This document shows positions 1-9,301 of a stretch of 64,000 nucleotides of DNA, piece by piece; within the stretch, counting starts at the first letter, position 1; each line of letters starts with the position of its first letter. Source of the stretch: an uncultured Verrucomicrobiota bacterium (GTDB lineage: Bacteria; Verrucomicrobiota; Verrucomicrobiia; Methylacidiphilales; UBA1321). The translations under genes were made by a program, and so were the position numbers. The notes under the pieces are model-generated. The model did not search any database and had not been told where the DNA came from. It was given only the letters and a program-made list of their open reading frames with translations. The DNA is taken from assembly GCA_903863295.1 (NCBI GenBank), contig CAIPBM010000091.1:1-64000 (forward strand). Reading direction: 5' to 3'.

Positions 1-279
1 ACTGACCTGATCGAACCTTGCCATCGCGTCGCGGACATGCGTTGCGTTAATCAATGGCTCTTTTCGGGATCGGGGAAATGCAAAAGCAGTCGTTGGAAGT
101 GAATCTCTCACTGCCGCAGTGAGGCGGCCAGAAACTGAAGTGCTGGAAGGTTTCCAAGTGGGGTGTTGCATATTTTTAGTACTCCGAGGATCAAAAAATA
201 ATGCTCGTTTATCCGGCTAAACATCAGCAGGTTGCAGCCGCAGGCACTATGAGTTTCAGCAAAGCGGGGGAAATTAAGA
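1..279. other. gene-free left edge
   Basis: I find no convincing gene here. A short open frame runs from base 1 to about base 102 without any recognisable motif and could be the tail of a gene cut by the window edge. At 159-167 there is one half (TGGGGTGTT) of the palindrome described elsewhere in this cluster, but its second arm is missing. Confidence 0.4.
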
Positions 280-1017
280 TCACAGTTTATTCGCTAGCGC
301 CGATGAATCCTCAAAAGCCCACGGTGGCACATGATATTCCGGGGCTTTCAGGATGGTTTCCTTGGTCAAATTGACGAACACTTTTGATTCGTCGTAGCTG
401 ATTCGGTCGATGTTTTTCGGGGAAATCACCATCTCTTTGCCCGAAAACCAATGGCCAGTTTCGACGACCAAGTGACAAATCGCCCAAGTGTTGCCATGGA
501 TGATGAAGTCCGTGACATGGCCGATTTCTCCGTCATTGGCTTGGATGTGGTAACCGTTGAGTGCTTGGGTGCTCCGGAGATGCACATCGGCAAGCTGGGA
601 CTGCGAGGCGTCTCCACCCATGGGTTCCTCCGGACGAGCATCTGCGGTCAGCTCCAGAATGGGGAAAGCGCTACATCCCCATAAGCCATCACCCCGCCAA
701 TAGTTCGGCCAACCATAGTAACGGTAGTAATCCTCTTCGTATTGTCGTGACACCGGCTTATGCGAATCAAAGTCGGGACTGTCTTCGATCTGCTTACGGG
801 TCAGATTCACGTCGCGAGAGACACCATCTTGATAAAAGTTCCTGAAAGCATGGGGAGAGATCAGAACCAGGCGACCTGACAGCCATGACCCCGTATCCAC
901 GACCACATAGCGAACGGCCCATTTGTGGTCATCAAAGTAAAAATCCTTGATATGGCCGATTTCGCCGTCAGAAGCCTTGAGCGAGTCTCCGTACAACTGT
1001 TTGATGCTTCGCAACAT
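280..1017 (-). CDS. tandem PRC-barrel domain protein
   Basis: This 245-residue soluble protein has two PRC-barrel domains. The first covers about residues 1-75, with the phrase DGEIGHIKDFYFDD. The second covers about residues 145-225, with DGEIGHVTDFIIHG. A tyrosine- and tryptophan-rich linker containing YRYYGWPNYW joins them. PRC-barrels are small beta-barrel domains known from photosynthetic reaction-centre H subunits and RNA-processing proteins; in bacteria, two-domain versions are usually stress-associated with no known biochemical role. I chose the ATG at 1017 because GGAGATAGG lies just upstream; the frame stays open to a TTG at 1038. It is divergent from the NADH dehydrogenase gene, and a palindrome at 1123-1140 sits between them, so both may share control. 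Confidence 0.85.
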   Translation of the reverse strand: MLRSIKQLYGDSLKASDGEIGHIKDFYFDDHKWAVRYVVVDTGSWLSGRLVLISPHAFRNFYQDGVSRDVNLTRKQIEDSPDFDSHKPVSRQYEEDYYRYYGWPNYWRGDGLWGCSAFPILELTADARPEEPMGGDASQSQLADVHLRSTQALNGYHIQANDGEIGHVTDFIIHGNTWAICHLVVETGHWFSGKEMVISPKNIDRISYDESKVFVNLTKETILKAPEYHVPPWAFEDSSALANKL

Positions 1018-1122
1018 AATCCTATCTCCAGTAGCCAATGTTCCTGCGGGTGGAAGAGACCTTCCTTAGAAGATTCGTCCGTTATCCACGCTCCTAATGT
1101 ACTCGAATGAATTTCCATCGGT

Positions 1123-1140
1123 ATGGGGTTTAGACCCCAT
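1123..1140. promoter_or_regulatory. 18-bp palindrome, copy 1 of 6
   Basis: The site reads ATGGGGTTTAGACCCCAT, with 7-bp inverted arms around TTAG. It lies between the divergent PRC-barrel and NDH-2 genes, where one regulator could act on both. It ends 5 bp before the first possible TTG start of the NDH-2 gene. Confidence 0.7.
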
Positions 1141-1145
1141 GCCCG

Positions 1146-2768
1146 TTGGTTCATTCCTTAGGTAGTTTGCTTAGGATCAAGCCTCTACATTACCAAGTTC
1201 TCATTGCTGGTGGCGGTTTTGCCGGAGCGTACTGCGGCAAGTACCTAGGCAATTATTTCGAACCGGAGGCGTCGCAGCGTGCAGCGCTTATCGCCGATGG
1301 AAACGTCTTCGCGTTTCAACCGATGCTGGCCGAGGTGGTTGGTGCAGCACTCTCACCCTTGGATGTGGTGATCCCACTGCGCCAGTTTTGCCAAGGGATC
1401 AACGTCCTTCAGGGGAATATTGTTGCGCTCGATCTGAAGGGGAAAGTGGCGACGCTCGACTCGGGGCGCTTCACTCCCAATTCGACAATCACCTTCGATC
1501 ACATTGTCTTGGCTCTCGGGAGCGTCGTCAACGTCAGTCAGGTCCCAGGAATGAGCGAACACGGATACATCCTGAAGAATGCCTGGGATGCGATGCGCTT
1601 GCGCGTTGCCATCATTGAAAGACTGGAAGAGGCGAACCTAACTGTGGACGTCGAGACCAAAAAGCGACTGCTCACATTCGTGGTGGTGGGCGGCGGTTAT
1701 TCAGGCGTCGAAACCGCCGGACAGATACTTGATCTCGTCTGCAGCATCCAACCCATGTATCTGAACCTCGCGGGCATCACTATGCGTGTCGTGCTCGTCC
1801 ACAGCCGTGACCATCTTTTGCCGGAAATTGGATTGAGGCTAGGCCAGTATGCCGAAGCCAAGCTCAAGGAGCGCGGAATGGAAGTGCGCCTTGACGACCG
1901 CGTCGAGTCAATAACGGCGGGAAAAGTATTCTTGAGTAAGAGCGAGCCGATAGAATCGCATACAATCGTTTCGACCATTGGTAATGGGCCGCACCCATTG
2001 CTGGCCTCCCTGTGCAAAAGCGAAAATCTTGAAAATGAGTACGGACGGATTGTGACGGAGCCGACCATGCTCGTGAAAGGCTTTAAGCATGTGTGGGCTG
2101 TCGGCGATTGCGCCGCCATACCCGTCAACGGCGAGTCTTCCTGCCCACCCACTGCCCAGTTTGCGCAGCGCCAGGGCATCCAGGTCAGCCTCAACTTGCA
2201 GCGGGCGTTAGCGGGATCGCCACTGAAACCGTTCAAATACAAATCACGTGGCCAACTCGCCTCAATCGGACACCAGAGGGCAGTGGCCGACATCATGGGT
2301 TTCCAGTTTTCCGGTTTCCTCGCATGGTTTCTCTGGCGGACACTCTATGCGAGCAAAATTCCCGGATTACAGCGCAAGCTGCGCGTGGTGATCGATTGGA
2401 CGCTGGATCTTTTCTTCCCGCGTGACATCAGCGTCATTAGAACCTTGGAACAAGGGGTTCTCGAGGACATGCCTTTCAAGAAAGGCGACGTTATTGTCGA
2501 GGAGCGAGACCCCTACGTCTCGGTTTACATCATCAAAACAGGCCGCGTCGAGTGCCACCGTGACAACCACCACTTACAGACGCTTGAAAGCGGCGACATT
2601 CTAGGCGGGAGCAATTTCACCGCCGATGACAAGTGGAACGTGAGGGCAGCAGCCGACGCCCCAACTATCCTTATCTCGGTCCAACGTCGCGCCTGGCTGA
2701 GTCTTAATCAGCCTCCTTCACTCTTATCCAAGACTTCAGAGGGAGAAAGCTATGTTGGATCGCGATAG
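1146..2768 (+). CDS. type II NADH dehydrogenase with C-terminal cyclic-nucleotide-binding domain
   Basis: The 540-residue protein combines an FAD/NAD(P)-dependent pyridine nucleotide-disulphide oxidoreductase (about 1-420) with a cNMP-binding domain (about 430-525). The FAD-binding loop GGGFAGAYC is at 22-30, the NAD-binding loop GGGYSGVET at 182-190, and a second flavin motif WAVGDCAA follows. NDH-2 enzymes pass electrons from NADH to quinone at the membrane without pumping protons. The fused sensor domain (FKKGDVIVEE, then GDILGG) suggests allosteric or membrane-associated control. The start is uncertain: TTG at 1146, or TTG at 1167 with TTAGG upstream, which would clear the palindrome. The last 17 bases overlap the NRAMP-like gene, so the two are translationally coupled. 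Confidence 0.9.
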   Translation: MVHSLGSLLRIKPLHYQVLIAGGGFAGAYCGKYLGNYFEPEASQRAALIADGNVFAFQPMLAEVVGAALSPLDVVIPLRQFCQGINVLQGNIVALDLKGKVATLDSGRFTPNSTITFDHIVLALGSVVNVSQVPGMSEHGYILKNAWDAMRLRVAIIERLEEANLTVDVETKKRLLTFVVVGGGYSGVETAGQILDLVCSIQPMYLNLAGITMRVVLVHSRDHLLPEIGLRLGQYAEAKLKERGMEVRLDDRVESITAGKVFLSKSEPIESHTIVSTIGNGPHPLLASLCKSENLENEYGRIVTEPTMLVKGFKHVWAVGDCAAIPVNGESSCPPTAQFAQRQGIQVSLNLQRALAGSPLKPFKYKSRGQLASIGHQRAVADIMGFQFSGFLAWFLWRTLYASKIPGLQRKLRVVIDWTLDLFFPRDISVIRTLEQGVLEDMPFKKGDVIVEERDPYVSVYIIKTGRVECHRDNHHLQTLESGDILGGSNFTADDKWNVRAAADAPTILISVQRRAWLSLNQPPSLLSKTSEGESYVGSR

Positions 2769-4113
2769 TCCAGGCTTCGCGGGCGGGAATTTCACCCATG
2801 AGGATCGTGATCGATCCTTGGACCGGACACGAGTCTTTAACGCTAGGCGCAGCGGCAGCCGAGGCATGGTCACATGGCTGCTGCTTGGCCCGGGTGTATT
2901 GGCCATGTTAGGCGAAAACGACGGTCCAAGCATGCTTTCCTACGCTTTCAGCGGGGCGACTTATGGAATCGGCTTTTTTCTTCCCTTCATTGCTGTCACG
3001 TTTGCGGCGGCCTACGTCGTCCAGGAAATGTCGATGCGACTTGGGGCCGTTACGCACCGGGGCTACGGCGAACTGATCTTTCAGCGCTTCGGGCGATTCT
3101 GGGGCTGGGTGTCCGCAGGGGACCTTTTCGTGACCAACCTGATCACCCTCATTACAGAGGTGATTGCCATCCGGATTGGAATGGCTTTTTTCGATATTTC
3201 CGCGCCTATTGCCGTTGCGTTCGCCGTGGGATTGGTTGTGCTCAGCGCTTGCGGAAGTCGCTACTCACGATGGGAGCGTCTGGCGATGGGGCTTGCGCTA
3301 TTCAATCTTGTCTTTCTTGTCGTCGCCGTTTTGGCCCGCCCCTCACCCCAAGCCCTTGGGCATGCTTTCTTGACCTGGACGCCGCTTCCCAAGGGCTCTG
3401 CTTCCGTTTTTCTGCTCGTTCTTGCTTCGAACATAGGGGCGACCGTAACGCCGTGGATGCTCTTCTTTCAGCAAAGCGCATCTGCCGACAAGGGGCTGAC
3501 ACCTCGAGATATTCCCCAAGGGCGTCTGGACACCTTGATCGGCACGCTGCTCGCGGCCGTTGCCGGTTGTGCGGCGCTAGTGGCTGCTGCTCCGCTCTTC
3601 ACTCACCATGTCGATATGTCGCAGAATCTCAGCGGCACTGGTTTTCCACAGGCACTACTGCCGCTCATAGGTCGGCCAGCGGCGATTCTCTTCGCCCTTG
3701 GACTGATGGAGGCCGGTGCCGTGGCGATGCTGACGATCTCCGCGAGCACGGCCTACGCTGTCTCGGAAGTTGCCGGGGGAGTTGGCCACAGTTTCAACCA
3801 ATCGATTCGCGAAGCCCCGTTATTTCACGTCGCGAACATTGGAGTGGCCGCGATGGCTGGCGCTATCGTCCTAATCCCTGGTACGCCCCTGATGGCTATT
3901 GCTTTAAACGCAAACCTCCTCGCAACGGTGTTGATGCCGCCCGCACTGGTGTTCTTGCTGATCCTGGCCAATGACCGGGAGATCATGGGATCGAACGTCA
4001 ATTCCCGGACGACGAACTTCTTGGGAATTTTGATCACGGCACTGGTTACCGCAGCCGGCAGCGCTTACGCCGTGGTCGCCTTCTTGGAAACCTTCCAAAG
4101 CAAAGGCCACTGA
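2752..4113 (+). CDS. NRAMP-like divalent metal transporter, divergent motif type
   Basis: This is a 453-residue integral membrane protein with about eleven hydrophobic segments and the overall layout of the NRAMP (Mn/Fe-H+ symporter) family, LeuT fold. The two metal-site motifs are altered. The usual DPGN of helix 1 appears as D57-G-P-S60, and the usual MPHN of helix 6 appears as T-P-W-M (about 233-236). Loss of the soft methionine ligand is known from NRAMP-related magnesium carriers, so the substrate should not be assumed to be manganese or iron. The ATG at 2752 has GGGAG upstream and overlaps the NDH-2 stop. The N-terminus is unusually long and charged, about 37 residues before helix 1. 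Confidence 0.85.
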   Translation: MLDRDSPGFAGGNFTHEDRDRSLDRTRVFNARRSGSRGMVTWLLLGPGVLAMLGENDGPSMLSYAFSGATYGIGFFLPFIAVTFAAAYVVQEMSMRLGAVTHRGYGELIFQRFGRFWGWVSAGDLFVTNLITLITEVIAIRIGMAFFDISAPIAVAFAVGLVVLSACGSRYSRWERLAMGLALFNLVFLVVAVLARPSPQALGHAFLTWTPLPKGSASVFLLVLASNIGATVTPWMLFFQQSASADKGLTPRDIPQGRLDTLIGTLLAAVAGCAALVAAAPLFTHHVDMSQNLSGTGFPQALLPLIGRPAAILFALGLMEAGAVAMLTISASTAYAVSEVAGGVGHSFNQSIREAPLFHVANIGVAAMAGAIVLIPGTPLMAIALNANLLATVLMPPALVFLLILANDREIMGSNVNSRTTNFLGILITALVTAAGSAYAVVAFLETFQSKGH

Positions 4114-4127
4114 AACGGAGTCAAACC

Positions 4128-4343
4128 ATGCAACCTGAAGCCAAATTTCAACCAGAAGGCCACCATGAAAGCCAACTGATCGAGTCCCTTGAACCGGATC
4201 AGTTGGTCGCTGCGGTCGCCAAGCCACTACCCCGGCTCAAACTGAGTCGTCCCGTTAGGATTGCGCTATGGGCGGTCCGCATCTTTGTCCTCATTATCAG
4301 TGCGCTCGTGGTCTACACCTTCATTGTGAAGCTTATGGAATAG
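4128..4343 (+). CDS. small single-pass membrane protein
   Basis: The 71-residue protein has a hydrophilic N-terminal half and one transmembrane helix near the C-terminus (about 46-67, IALWAVRIFVLIISALVVY). GGAG precedes the ATG, and the gene follows the transporter by 14 bp, so it is probably the last gene of the NDH-2/NRAMP-like operon. I do not recognise a family. It could be an accessory subunit of the transporter or of the membrane-bound dehydrogenase; this rests only on position. Confidence 0.65.
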   Translation: MQPEAKFQPEGHHESQLIESLEPDQLVAAVAKPLPRLKLSRPVRIALWAVRIFVLIISALVVYTFIVKLME

Positions 4344-4385
4344 GATTCTTTCCCGCAAATTCTATTTCCGAAATTGCCCCTACTG

Positions 4386-4403
4386 ATGGGGTGAACACCC
4401 CAT
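4386..4403. promoter_or_regulatory. 18-bp palindrome, copy 2 of 6
   Basis: ATGGGGTGAACACCCCAT is a perfect 8-bp inverted repeat around AA. It lies 103 bp before the chosen start of the large PAS kinase and 43 bp after the preceding gene. Confidence 0.75.
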
Positions 4404-4505
4404 AGAGTCGCGGACTGTTCAGAGCATGATTAGGACACTGCTCCCCAAGATGTTTTGATTTATGAAGCGATTTTGTGCTTGGGATGCCGCCAGGGAGACA
4501 AAATC

Positions 4506-7500
4506 ATGAGCACCAACCATCAAAACGGGAACGGAACTGCCAAGGCGACGCGGACGGAACAGGCTCTCCTCGCTTCCGAACTGAGGTATCGTCGCCTCTT
4601 CGAGGCAGCCCAGGACGGCATCCTTATTCTCGACGTACAGACCGGACGTATCGATGACGTGAATCCCTTTCTGTCCAAGCTCTTGGGGTTCACTCACGAC
4701 GACATGGTCGGTAAGACCGTGGGCGAGTTAAGTCCGTTCAAGGACATTGAGTCCAACAAGGCCATGCTGGAACAACTCCAGCAGCACGGCTATGTCCGGT
4801 ACGAAGACCTACCGCTGAAAACCAGGGATGGTCGTGATATTGCCGTGGAGTTTGTCAGCAACGTGTATCAAGCGGGCGAACAACAAGTGATACAATGCAA
4901 TGTTCGCGATATTACGGCCCGGAAAAAGGCCGATGAACACCTCAGACTGCTCAATACCTGCGTCTCCAATCTCAACGATATTATTCTGATCACCGAGGCA
5001 GAACCAATTGACGAACCGGGGCCCAAGATCGTTTTCGTGAACGAAGCGTTCGAAAGGATTACGGGATATACTCCCGCTGAAGGGATCGGGAAAAGTCCGC
5101 GGCTTCTTCAGGGAAAAGGCACCGATAAGCGCATATTGGCGGAAATCCGTCAGGCTCTTTCAAACCGCCAGCCGATTAGAAGGCAGGTTATCAATTACAA
5201 AAAGGACGGCACCGAATATTGGATGGATATCGATATCGTTCCTGTTCTGAATACAGCGGGCCAATGCACCCATTTTGTGGCTATTGAGCGTGATATAACC
5301 GAGTCGAAAAAGCTAAGGGAATCGCTCAAGTTGTTTCGGACCTTGATGGAACGGTCCCCCGACGCCATTGAAGTGATTGATCCGAAAACAGGCCGGTTTC
5401 TTGACTTCAATCAAACGGCCCACGAGCGCTTGGGCTACAGCCGTGAGGAAATGCTTTCCCTGTCCATGCCCGATATCGTGGCGCTTGATGAGGGTACTGT
5501 CTCCATGCGCGATGCGGCGGAAGAAGTAAAGAAGGCGGGCGTTAGAATTGTGCAAAGTCGGCACCGCCGTAAGGACGGTTCAACTTTTCCCGTGGAGATC
5601 AGCGTCCAACACATCGATCTGGACCCGGGCTATCTGGTCGCCGTGGTTCGGGATATCACGGACCGCCGTCAAATGGAGGAAAAGTTGCAGGAAAGCGAAA
5701 CCAAATTCCGCACCTTGTTTGAGGTCGCCAACGACGCCAACTTCATTCTCTATAACGGCCTGTTCGTGGACTGCAATGCCCGGGCCCTGGAGATGTTCGG
5801 TGCGACGCGCGACCAACTTATCGGACAGTGCCCGTCCCTTTTCTCCCCAGCGATTCAACCAGGCGGAGATACTTCACTCCTCAAAGCAACGGGGTTCATC
5901 CAGGAAGCCCTGGCAGGTCGCCCGCAGTTTTTCGAGTGGGTGCATCAACGGCTAGATGGAACACCAATATTCTCGGATATCAGTCTCAGCCGATTCGAAC
6001 TCGGAGGCAAAATTTATATCCAGGGTATTGTTCGAGACATCACTGAGCGCAAACAAGCGGAGGATGCGCGACGAACGAGCGAAGCGCGGTATCGCACGCT
6101 TTTTGAATACGCCCCGGACGGCATTGTCATCGCCAATTCGGAAGGTGTTTACATTGATGGCAACGCGAGCATGTGCCGGATGCTCGGCTACTCCCGTGAT
6201 GAACTGATTGGGCGAAGTGCTTCAGACATCGTCGCCCAGTCGGAAATCCCACAAATTGAGACGGCCTTGGGTGAGATCACCTCGTCGTCCGATCATCACC
6301 GGGAATGGCAGTTCCGGCGCAAAGACAGTTCGATCTTCGGGGCCGAAGTAATCGCGACCCAGATGCCCGACGGTAATATTCTGGGAATGATTCGCGACAT
6401 CACCGAGCGGAAACGAGCTCAGGAGCAAATCTCGGAACAGGCTTCATTTCTCGATAAGGCACAGGATGCGATTTTTGTGCGAGACCTGGAAGGAAAGCTT
6501 CTCTTTTGGAACAAGGGTGCCGAGCATATGTATGGCTGGACACGCCAGGAAGTTGTGGGTCGGAAGATGGACGATCTCCTCTACACCGAAGCCCAAAAGT
6601 TAGAGGAAGCCTATAGAGTGACACTGACAGAAGGCGAATGGCACGGCGAGCTCCAACATCTTACCAAGGACCAGGGTAAACTCAGCATCGAGTCGCGCTG
6701 GACCCTCATTCGAGATAGCGAAGGGCAACCGAAATCGGTCCTCGCGATCAATACCGACGTCACGGAGAAGAAGCTGATCGAAGCCCAGTTTATGCGGGCG
6801 CAGCGCATGGAAAGCATCGGCACCCTGGCCGGCGGGATCGCGCACGACCTAAATAACATTCTGGCCCCGATCCTGATGTCCATCGACATCTTGAAACTCA
6901 CAGCGACCGATGCTCAAGCGAAGAATGTTTTGGAGACGATTGAGATCAGCGCCAAGCGGGGCGCAGATATCGTCCGTCAGGTCCTTTCGTTTGCGCGTGG
7001 CATGGAAGGTGAACGCGTCGAGGTGCAGCCCAAACACCTGTTACAGGACGTCGAAAGCATTATCAAGGACACCTTCCCAAAAAACATTCTTCTGCGGTTT
7101 TCGATTCCCAACGATATCTGGACGATCCTGGGCGATCCCACCCAGGTGCACCAAATCCTCCTGAACCTTTGCGTAAATGCCCGGGATGCGATGCCGAACG
7201 GAGGAAGCTTGACCATCGAGGTCGAAAACTGCGTGCTGGATGAACACTACGCCGCGATGAATCTCAAGGCCAAGGCGGGGCGTTACGTGAACATCAACGT
7301 AACCGATTCGGGAACGGGCATACCGCCGAGCCTTCTCGAAAAGATTTTTGAGCCCTTCTTCACTACCAAGGGAATCAACAAGGGCACCGGCTTAGGCCTT
7401 TCGACCGTGATGGGCATCTTGAAGAGCCATGGCGGACTCATCAGTGTTTATAGCGAGCCGAATAAAGGCACGACTTTCAAAGTTTACCTGCCAGCGATGG

Positions 7501-7928
7501 AAATGTCGTCTGAGGCTCGGAAGACACAATTGGAACAGGCCGGTCTTCCCCGTGGCAACGGCGAGACGGTTTTGCTGGTCGATGACGAGGCTTCCATTAT
7601 CACTATCACCACGCAAACCTTGCAGGCCTTCGGCTACCGGGTTTTGACCGCCATGGATGGAGCGGAGGCCGTGGCCGCTTACGCAGAGCACAAGAATGAG
7701 ATCGCCGTTGTGCTGACCGACATGGCGATGCCCATCATGGATGGCGCAGCGGCCATTCGGGCTCTGTCGAAGATCAATCCCGCAATCAAGATCATTGCGG
7801 CGAGCGGACTGCATGCGAACGCCGATGCAACTAAGGCTTCCGGCGCGGGCATCAAGCACTTCCTGACCAAACCCTATACAGCGGGAACCTTGCTGAAGAC
7901 CCTACGGACGATTTTGGAGGAACCCTAG
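4506..7928 (+). CDS. multi-PAS hybrid sensor histidine kinase
   Basis: The 1140-residue protein has six PAS domains in series, then HisKA, HATPase_c and a C-terminal receiver. The PAS domains begin near RYRRLFEAAQDG, the NLNDIILITE stretch, FRTLMERSPDA, FRTLFEVAND, YRTLFEYAPDG and ASFLDKAQDA. The phospho-acceptor is the His of GGIAHDLNN. The ATP-binding lid contains DSGTGIPP and KGTGLGLS. The receiver carries the DDE acid pair, an aspartate in LTDMAMP and the lysine of LTKP. It has no transmembrane helices, so it is a cytoplasmic sensor. The ATG at 4506 has GGGAG eight bases upstream; the frame stays open to 4455. The first PAS is closely related to that of the kinase at 15888. It probably forms an operon with the stress protein 26 bp downstream. 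Confidence 0.93.
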   Translation: MSTNHQNGNGTAKATRTEQALLASELRYRRLFEAAQDGILILDVQTGRIDDVNPFLSKLLGFTHDDMVGKTVGELSPFKDIESNKAMLEQLQQHGYVRYEDLPLKTRDGRDIAVEFVSNVYQAGEQQVIQCNVRDITARKKADEHLRLLNTCVSNLNDIILITEAEPIDEPGPKIVFVNEAFERITGYTPAEGIGKSPRLLQGKGTDKRILAEIRQALSNRQPIRRQVINYKKDGTEYWMDIDIVPVLNTAGQCTHFVAIERDITESKKLRESLKLFRTLMERSPDAIEVIDPKTGRFLDFNQTAHERLGYSREEMLSLSMPDIVALDEGTVSMRDAAEEVKKAGVRIVQSRHRRKDGSTFPVEISVQHIDLDPGYLVAVVRDITDRRQMEEKLQESETKFRTLFEVANDANFILYNGLFVDCNARALEMFGATRDQLIGQCPSLFSPAIQPGGDTSLLKATGFIQEALAGRPQFFEWVHQRLDGTPIFSDISLSRFELGGKIYIQGIVRDITERKQAEDARRTSEARYRTLFEYAPDGIVIANSEGVYIDGNASMCRMLGYSRDELIGRSASDIVAQSEIPQIETALGEITSSSDHHREWQFRRKDSSIFGAEVIATQMPDGNILGMIRDITERKRAQEQISEQASFLDKAQDAIFVRDLEGKLLFWNKGAEHMYGWTRQEVVGRKMDDLLYTEAQKLEEAYRVTLTEGEWHGELQHLTKDQGKLSIESRWTLIRDSEGQPKSVLAINTDVTEKKLIEAQFMRAQRMESIGTLAGGIAHDLNNILAPILMSIDILKLTATDAQAKNVLETIEISAKRGADIVRQVLSFARGMEGERVEVQPKHLLQDVESIIKDTFPKNILLRFSIPNDIWTILGDPTQVHQILLNLCVNARDAMPNGGSLTIEVENCVLDEHYAAMNLKAKAGRYVNINVTDSGTGIPPSLLEKIFEPFFTTKGINKGTGLGLSTVMGILKSHGGLISVYSEPNKGTTFKVYLPAMEMSSEARKTQLEQAGLPRGNGETVLLVDDEASIITITTQTLQAFGYRVLTAMDGAEAVAAYAEHKNEIAVVLTDMAMPIMDGAAAIRALSKINPAIKIIAASGLHANADATKASGAGIKHFLTKPYTAGTLLKTLRTILEEP

Positions 7929-7954
7929 TCGGTGCGTTTCAACCAAAGAACCAT

Positions 7955-8416
7955 ATGCCAAAAACAACTAAACGGTGGGATCACCGCCAGAACATCGGCG
8001 GGGTATTTTCAGATCGGATCAATGCGGACAAAGCCATTCAGGCCTTTCACGACTTGGGCGTGAAGGAACACGACATTGAGGAAGTAGTGTCTCTCAACGA
8101 TACTGTCCGCAATGGAAAAATCCTTGTGATCGTGCACAACGTCAAGCATCCCGCTCCCATCATCGATATATTCGACAAGAACAAGGCTGAATATAATCCT
8201 GATGGTTCTTATAACTTTCGGGATGACGTCGCGGGATTGACTGTTGGTGCATTGGCAGGCGCAGCGATGGGGGGAGCGGCAGGCGCTGCGGAAGGTGGTA
8301 CGATTGGAACTATTGTCGGAGGACCAGTTGGTACCGCAGTTGGAGCAATCGTGGGCGCGGTTGTCGGAGGCGGGGTCGGAGCTGTCGCCGGCGAGATAGC
8401 GGAACATCGAAAATAG
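7955..8416 (+). CDS. GsiB/YflT-like stress protein with glycine-zipper tail
   Basis: In this 153-residue protein the first ~85 residues resemble the general-stress-protein 17M (YflT) domain: NIGGVFSDRINADKAIQAF, then a short alpha/beta layout. The remainder is an Ala/Gly-rich glycine zipper (GALAGAAMGGAAGAAEGG and following), as in membrane-inserting or oligomerising stress proteins. It follows the PAS kinase by 26 bp on the same strand and is likely an output of the same stress regulon. The exact function is unknown. Confidence 0.8.
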   Translation: MPKTTKRWDHRQNIGGVFSDRINADKAIQAFHDLGVKEHDIEEVVSLNDTVRNGKILVIVHNVKHPAPIIDIFDKNKAEYNPDGSYNFRDDVAGLTVGALAGAAMGGAAGAAEGGTIGTIVGGPVGTAVGAIVGAVVGGGVGAVAGEIAEHRK

Positions 8417-8460
8417 ACCTCCACCGGTCCTAGTTCTTTCGAGAGACACTTATCGCGGAT

Positions 8461-9057
8461 TTATAACTCGTGCGTGACGCGTACCAAGCCGTCTTCCAGA
8501 AGACTGTGTGAAGTGAATCCCAGCCCACGACATAGGTTCAAGGTATCGTGATCGGCGACTAACAACTCAGTCGTCAACGTCTGAAACCCAAACGCCCGGG
8601 CCAGCTTGACGAGTTGCTTGATCAGCACTTTCGCTAAATGCAGTTCGTTCTTTTCTGTGACGATCAATGTATCGAAGGTGGCAACATGAGGCTTATCTGT
8701 CTTGGTAATTCTTCCGACTGCCAAAATGGACTCCAATCGATGGGGTGTTGCAGCATCTTCCATGACGATGGCGTATGACTCGCCAGTATTTTTGCAAATT
8801 CGAACAAGTCGGTCGTGGGAAGTACGCTCATCTAATCCCAGAAACTCAAAATACCGCATGTAGATGCTCTCTTTTGAAAGGCGTTTATGAAAGGCGATCA
8901 TTTCTTCCTCATCATCGAGTTGGATGGGACGTATTTTCAACCTGCCAAAACCTTTTACGGCGACGGGTTGCCCGAATTTCATTCCTTCTGGTTCCGATCT
9001 CAGATCGGGAATGCTCGTAATTGGGGGAGTCTGGTGAGAGTTACTGGTGGTTATCAT
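8461..9057 (-). CDS. GNAT-family acetyltransferase (Pat-like)
   Basis: The 198-residue protein has the look of the GNAT domain found in protein lysine acetyltransferases of the Pat/YfiQ group: LKIRPIQLDDEEEMIAFHKRLSKES, an YMRYF turn, and the CoA-binding region around HLAKVLIKQLVKLARAFG. The acyl-CoA-synthetase-like part of full-length Pat is absent. The substrate may be a protein or a small molecule. It is divergent from the NarL-type regulator, and palindrome copy 3 lies between them, 106 bp from this start. Confidence 0.85.
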   Translation of the reverse strand: MITTSNSHQTPPITSIPDLRSEPEGMKFGQPVAVKGFGRLKIRPIQLDDEEEMIAFHKRLSKESIYMRYFEFLGLDERTSHDRLVRICKNTGESYAIVMEDAATPHRLESILAVGRITKTDKPHVATFDTLIVTEKNELHLAKVLIKQLVKLARAFGFQTLTTELLVADHDTLNLCRGLGFTSHSLLEDGLVRVTHEL

Positions 9058-9163
9058 TTTGGTCGCCTTTTCGCTCGAACGATGGGTGCTTCGCCGGAGT
9101 GTTTCCGGTTACAACTACGTACCTACTTGACCACCCATATTAACCCGCGTCGCTGTCGTCGAT

Positions 9164-9181
9164 ATAGGGTGTTCACCCCAT
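9164..9181. promoter_or_regulatory. 18-bp palindrome, copy 3 of 6
   Basis: ATAGGGTGTTCACCCCAT has one mismatch from a perfect inverted repeat. It is in the divergent gap between the acetyltransferase (start 9057) and the response regulator (start 9302). Confidence 0.75.
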
Positions 9182-9301
9182 AGGCGTATGCTCCCTTTTG
9201 GCCGTATTCTGTTCTTTGATGAGTATCCCAGGCTCCGGTCGCTTTCCCGTAAGAGTTCCATTTGCTTATGAAACATATCCCATCGATTGTATGAGCACTA
9301 A

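Noticed and set aside
1-102. Partial gene at the left edge
   Set aside because: The frame is open but too short and shows no motif to support a call.
2874-3974. 366-residue plus-strand frame
   Set aside because: It is a shadow of the NRAMP-like gene in another frame, with a composition unlike a protein.
8741-8758. Another copy of the palindrome
   Set aside because: Only the left half matches (TGGGGTGTT), and it lies in the acetyltransferase coding region.
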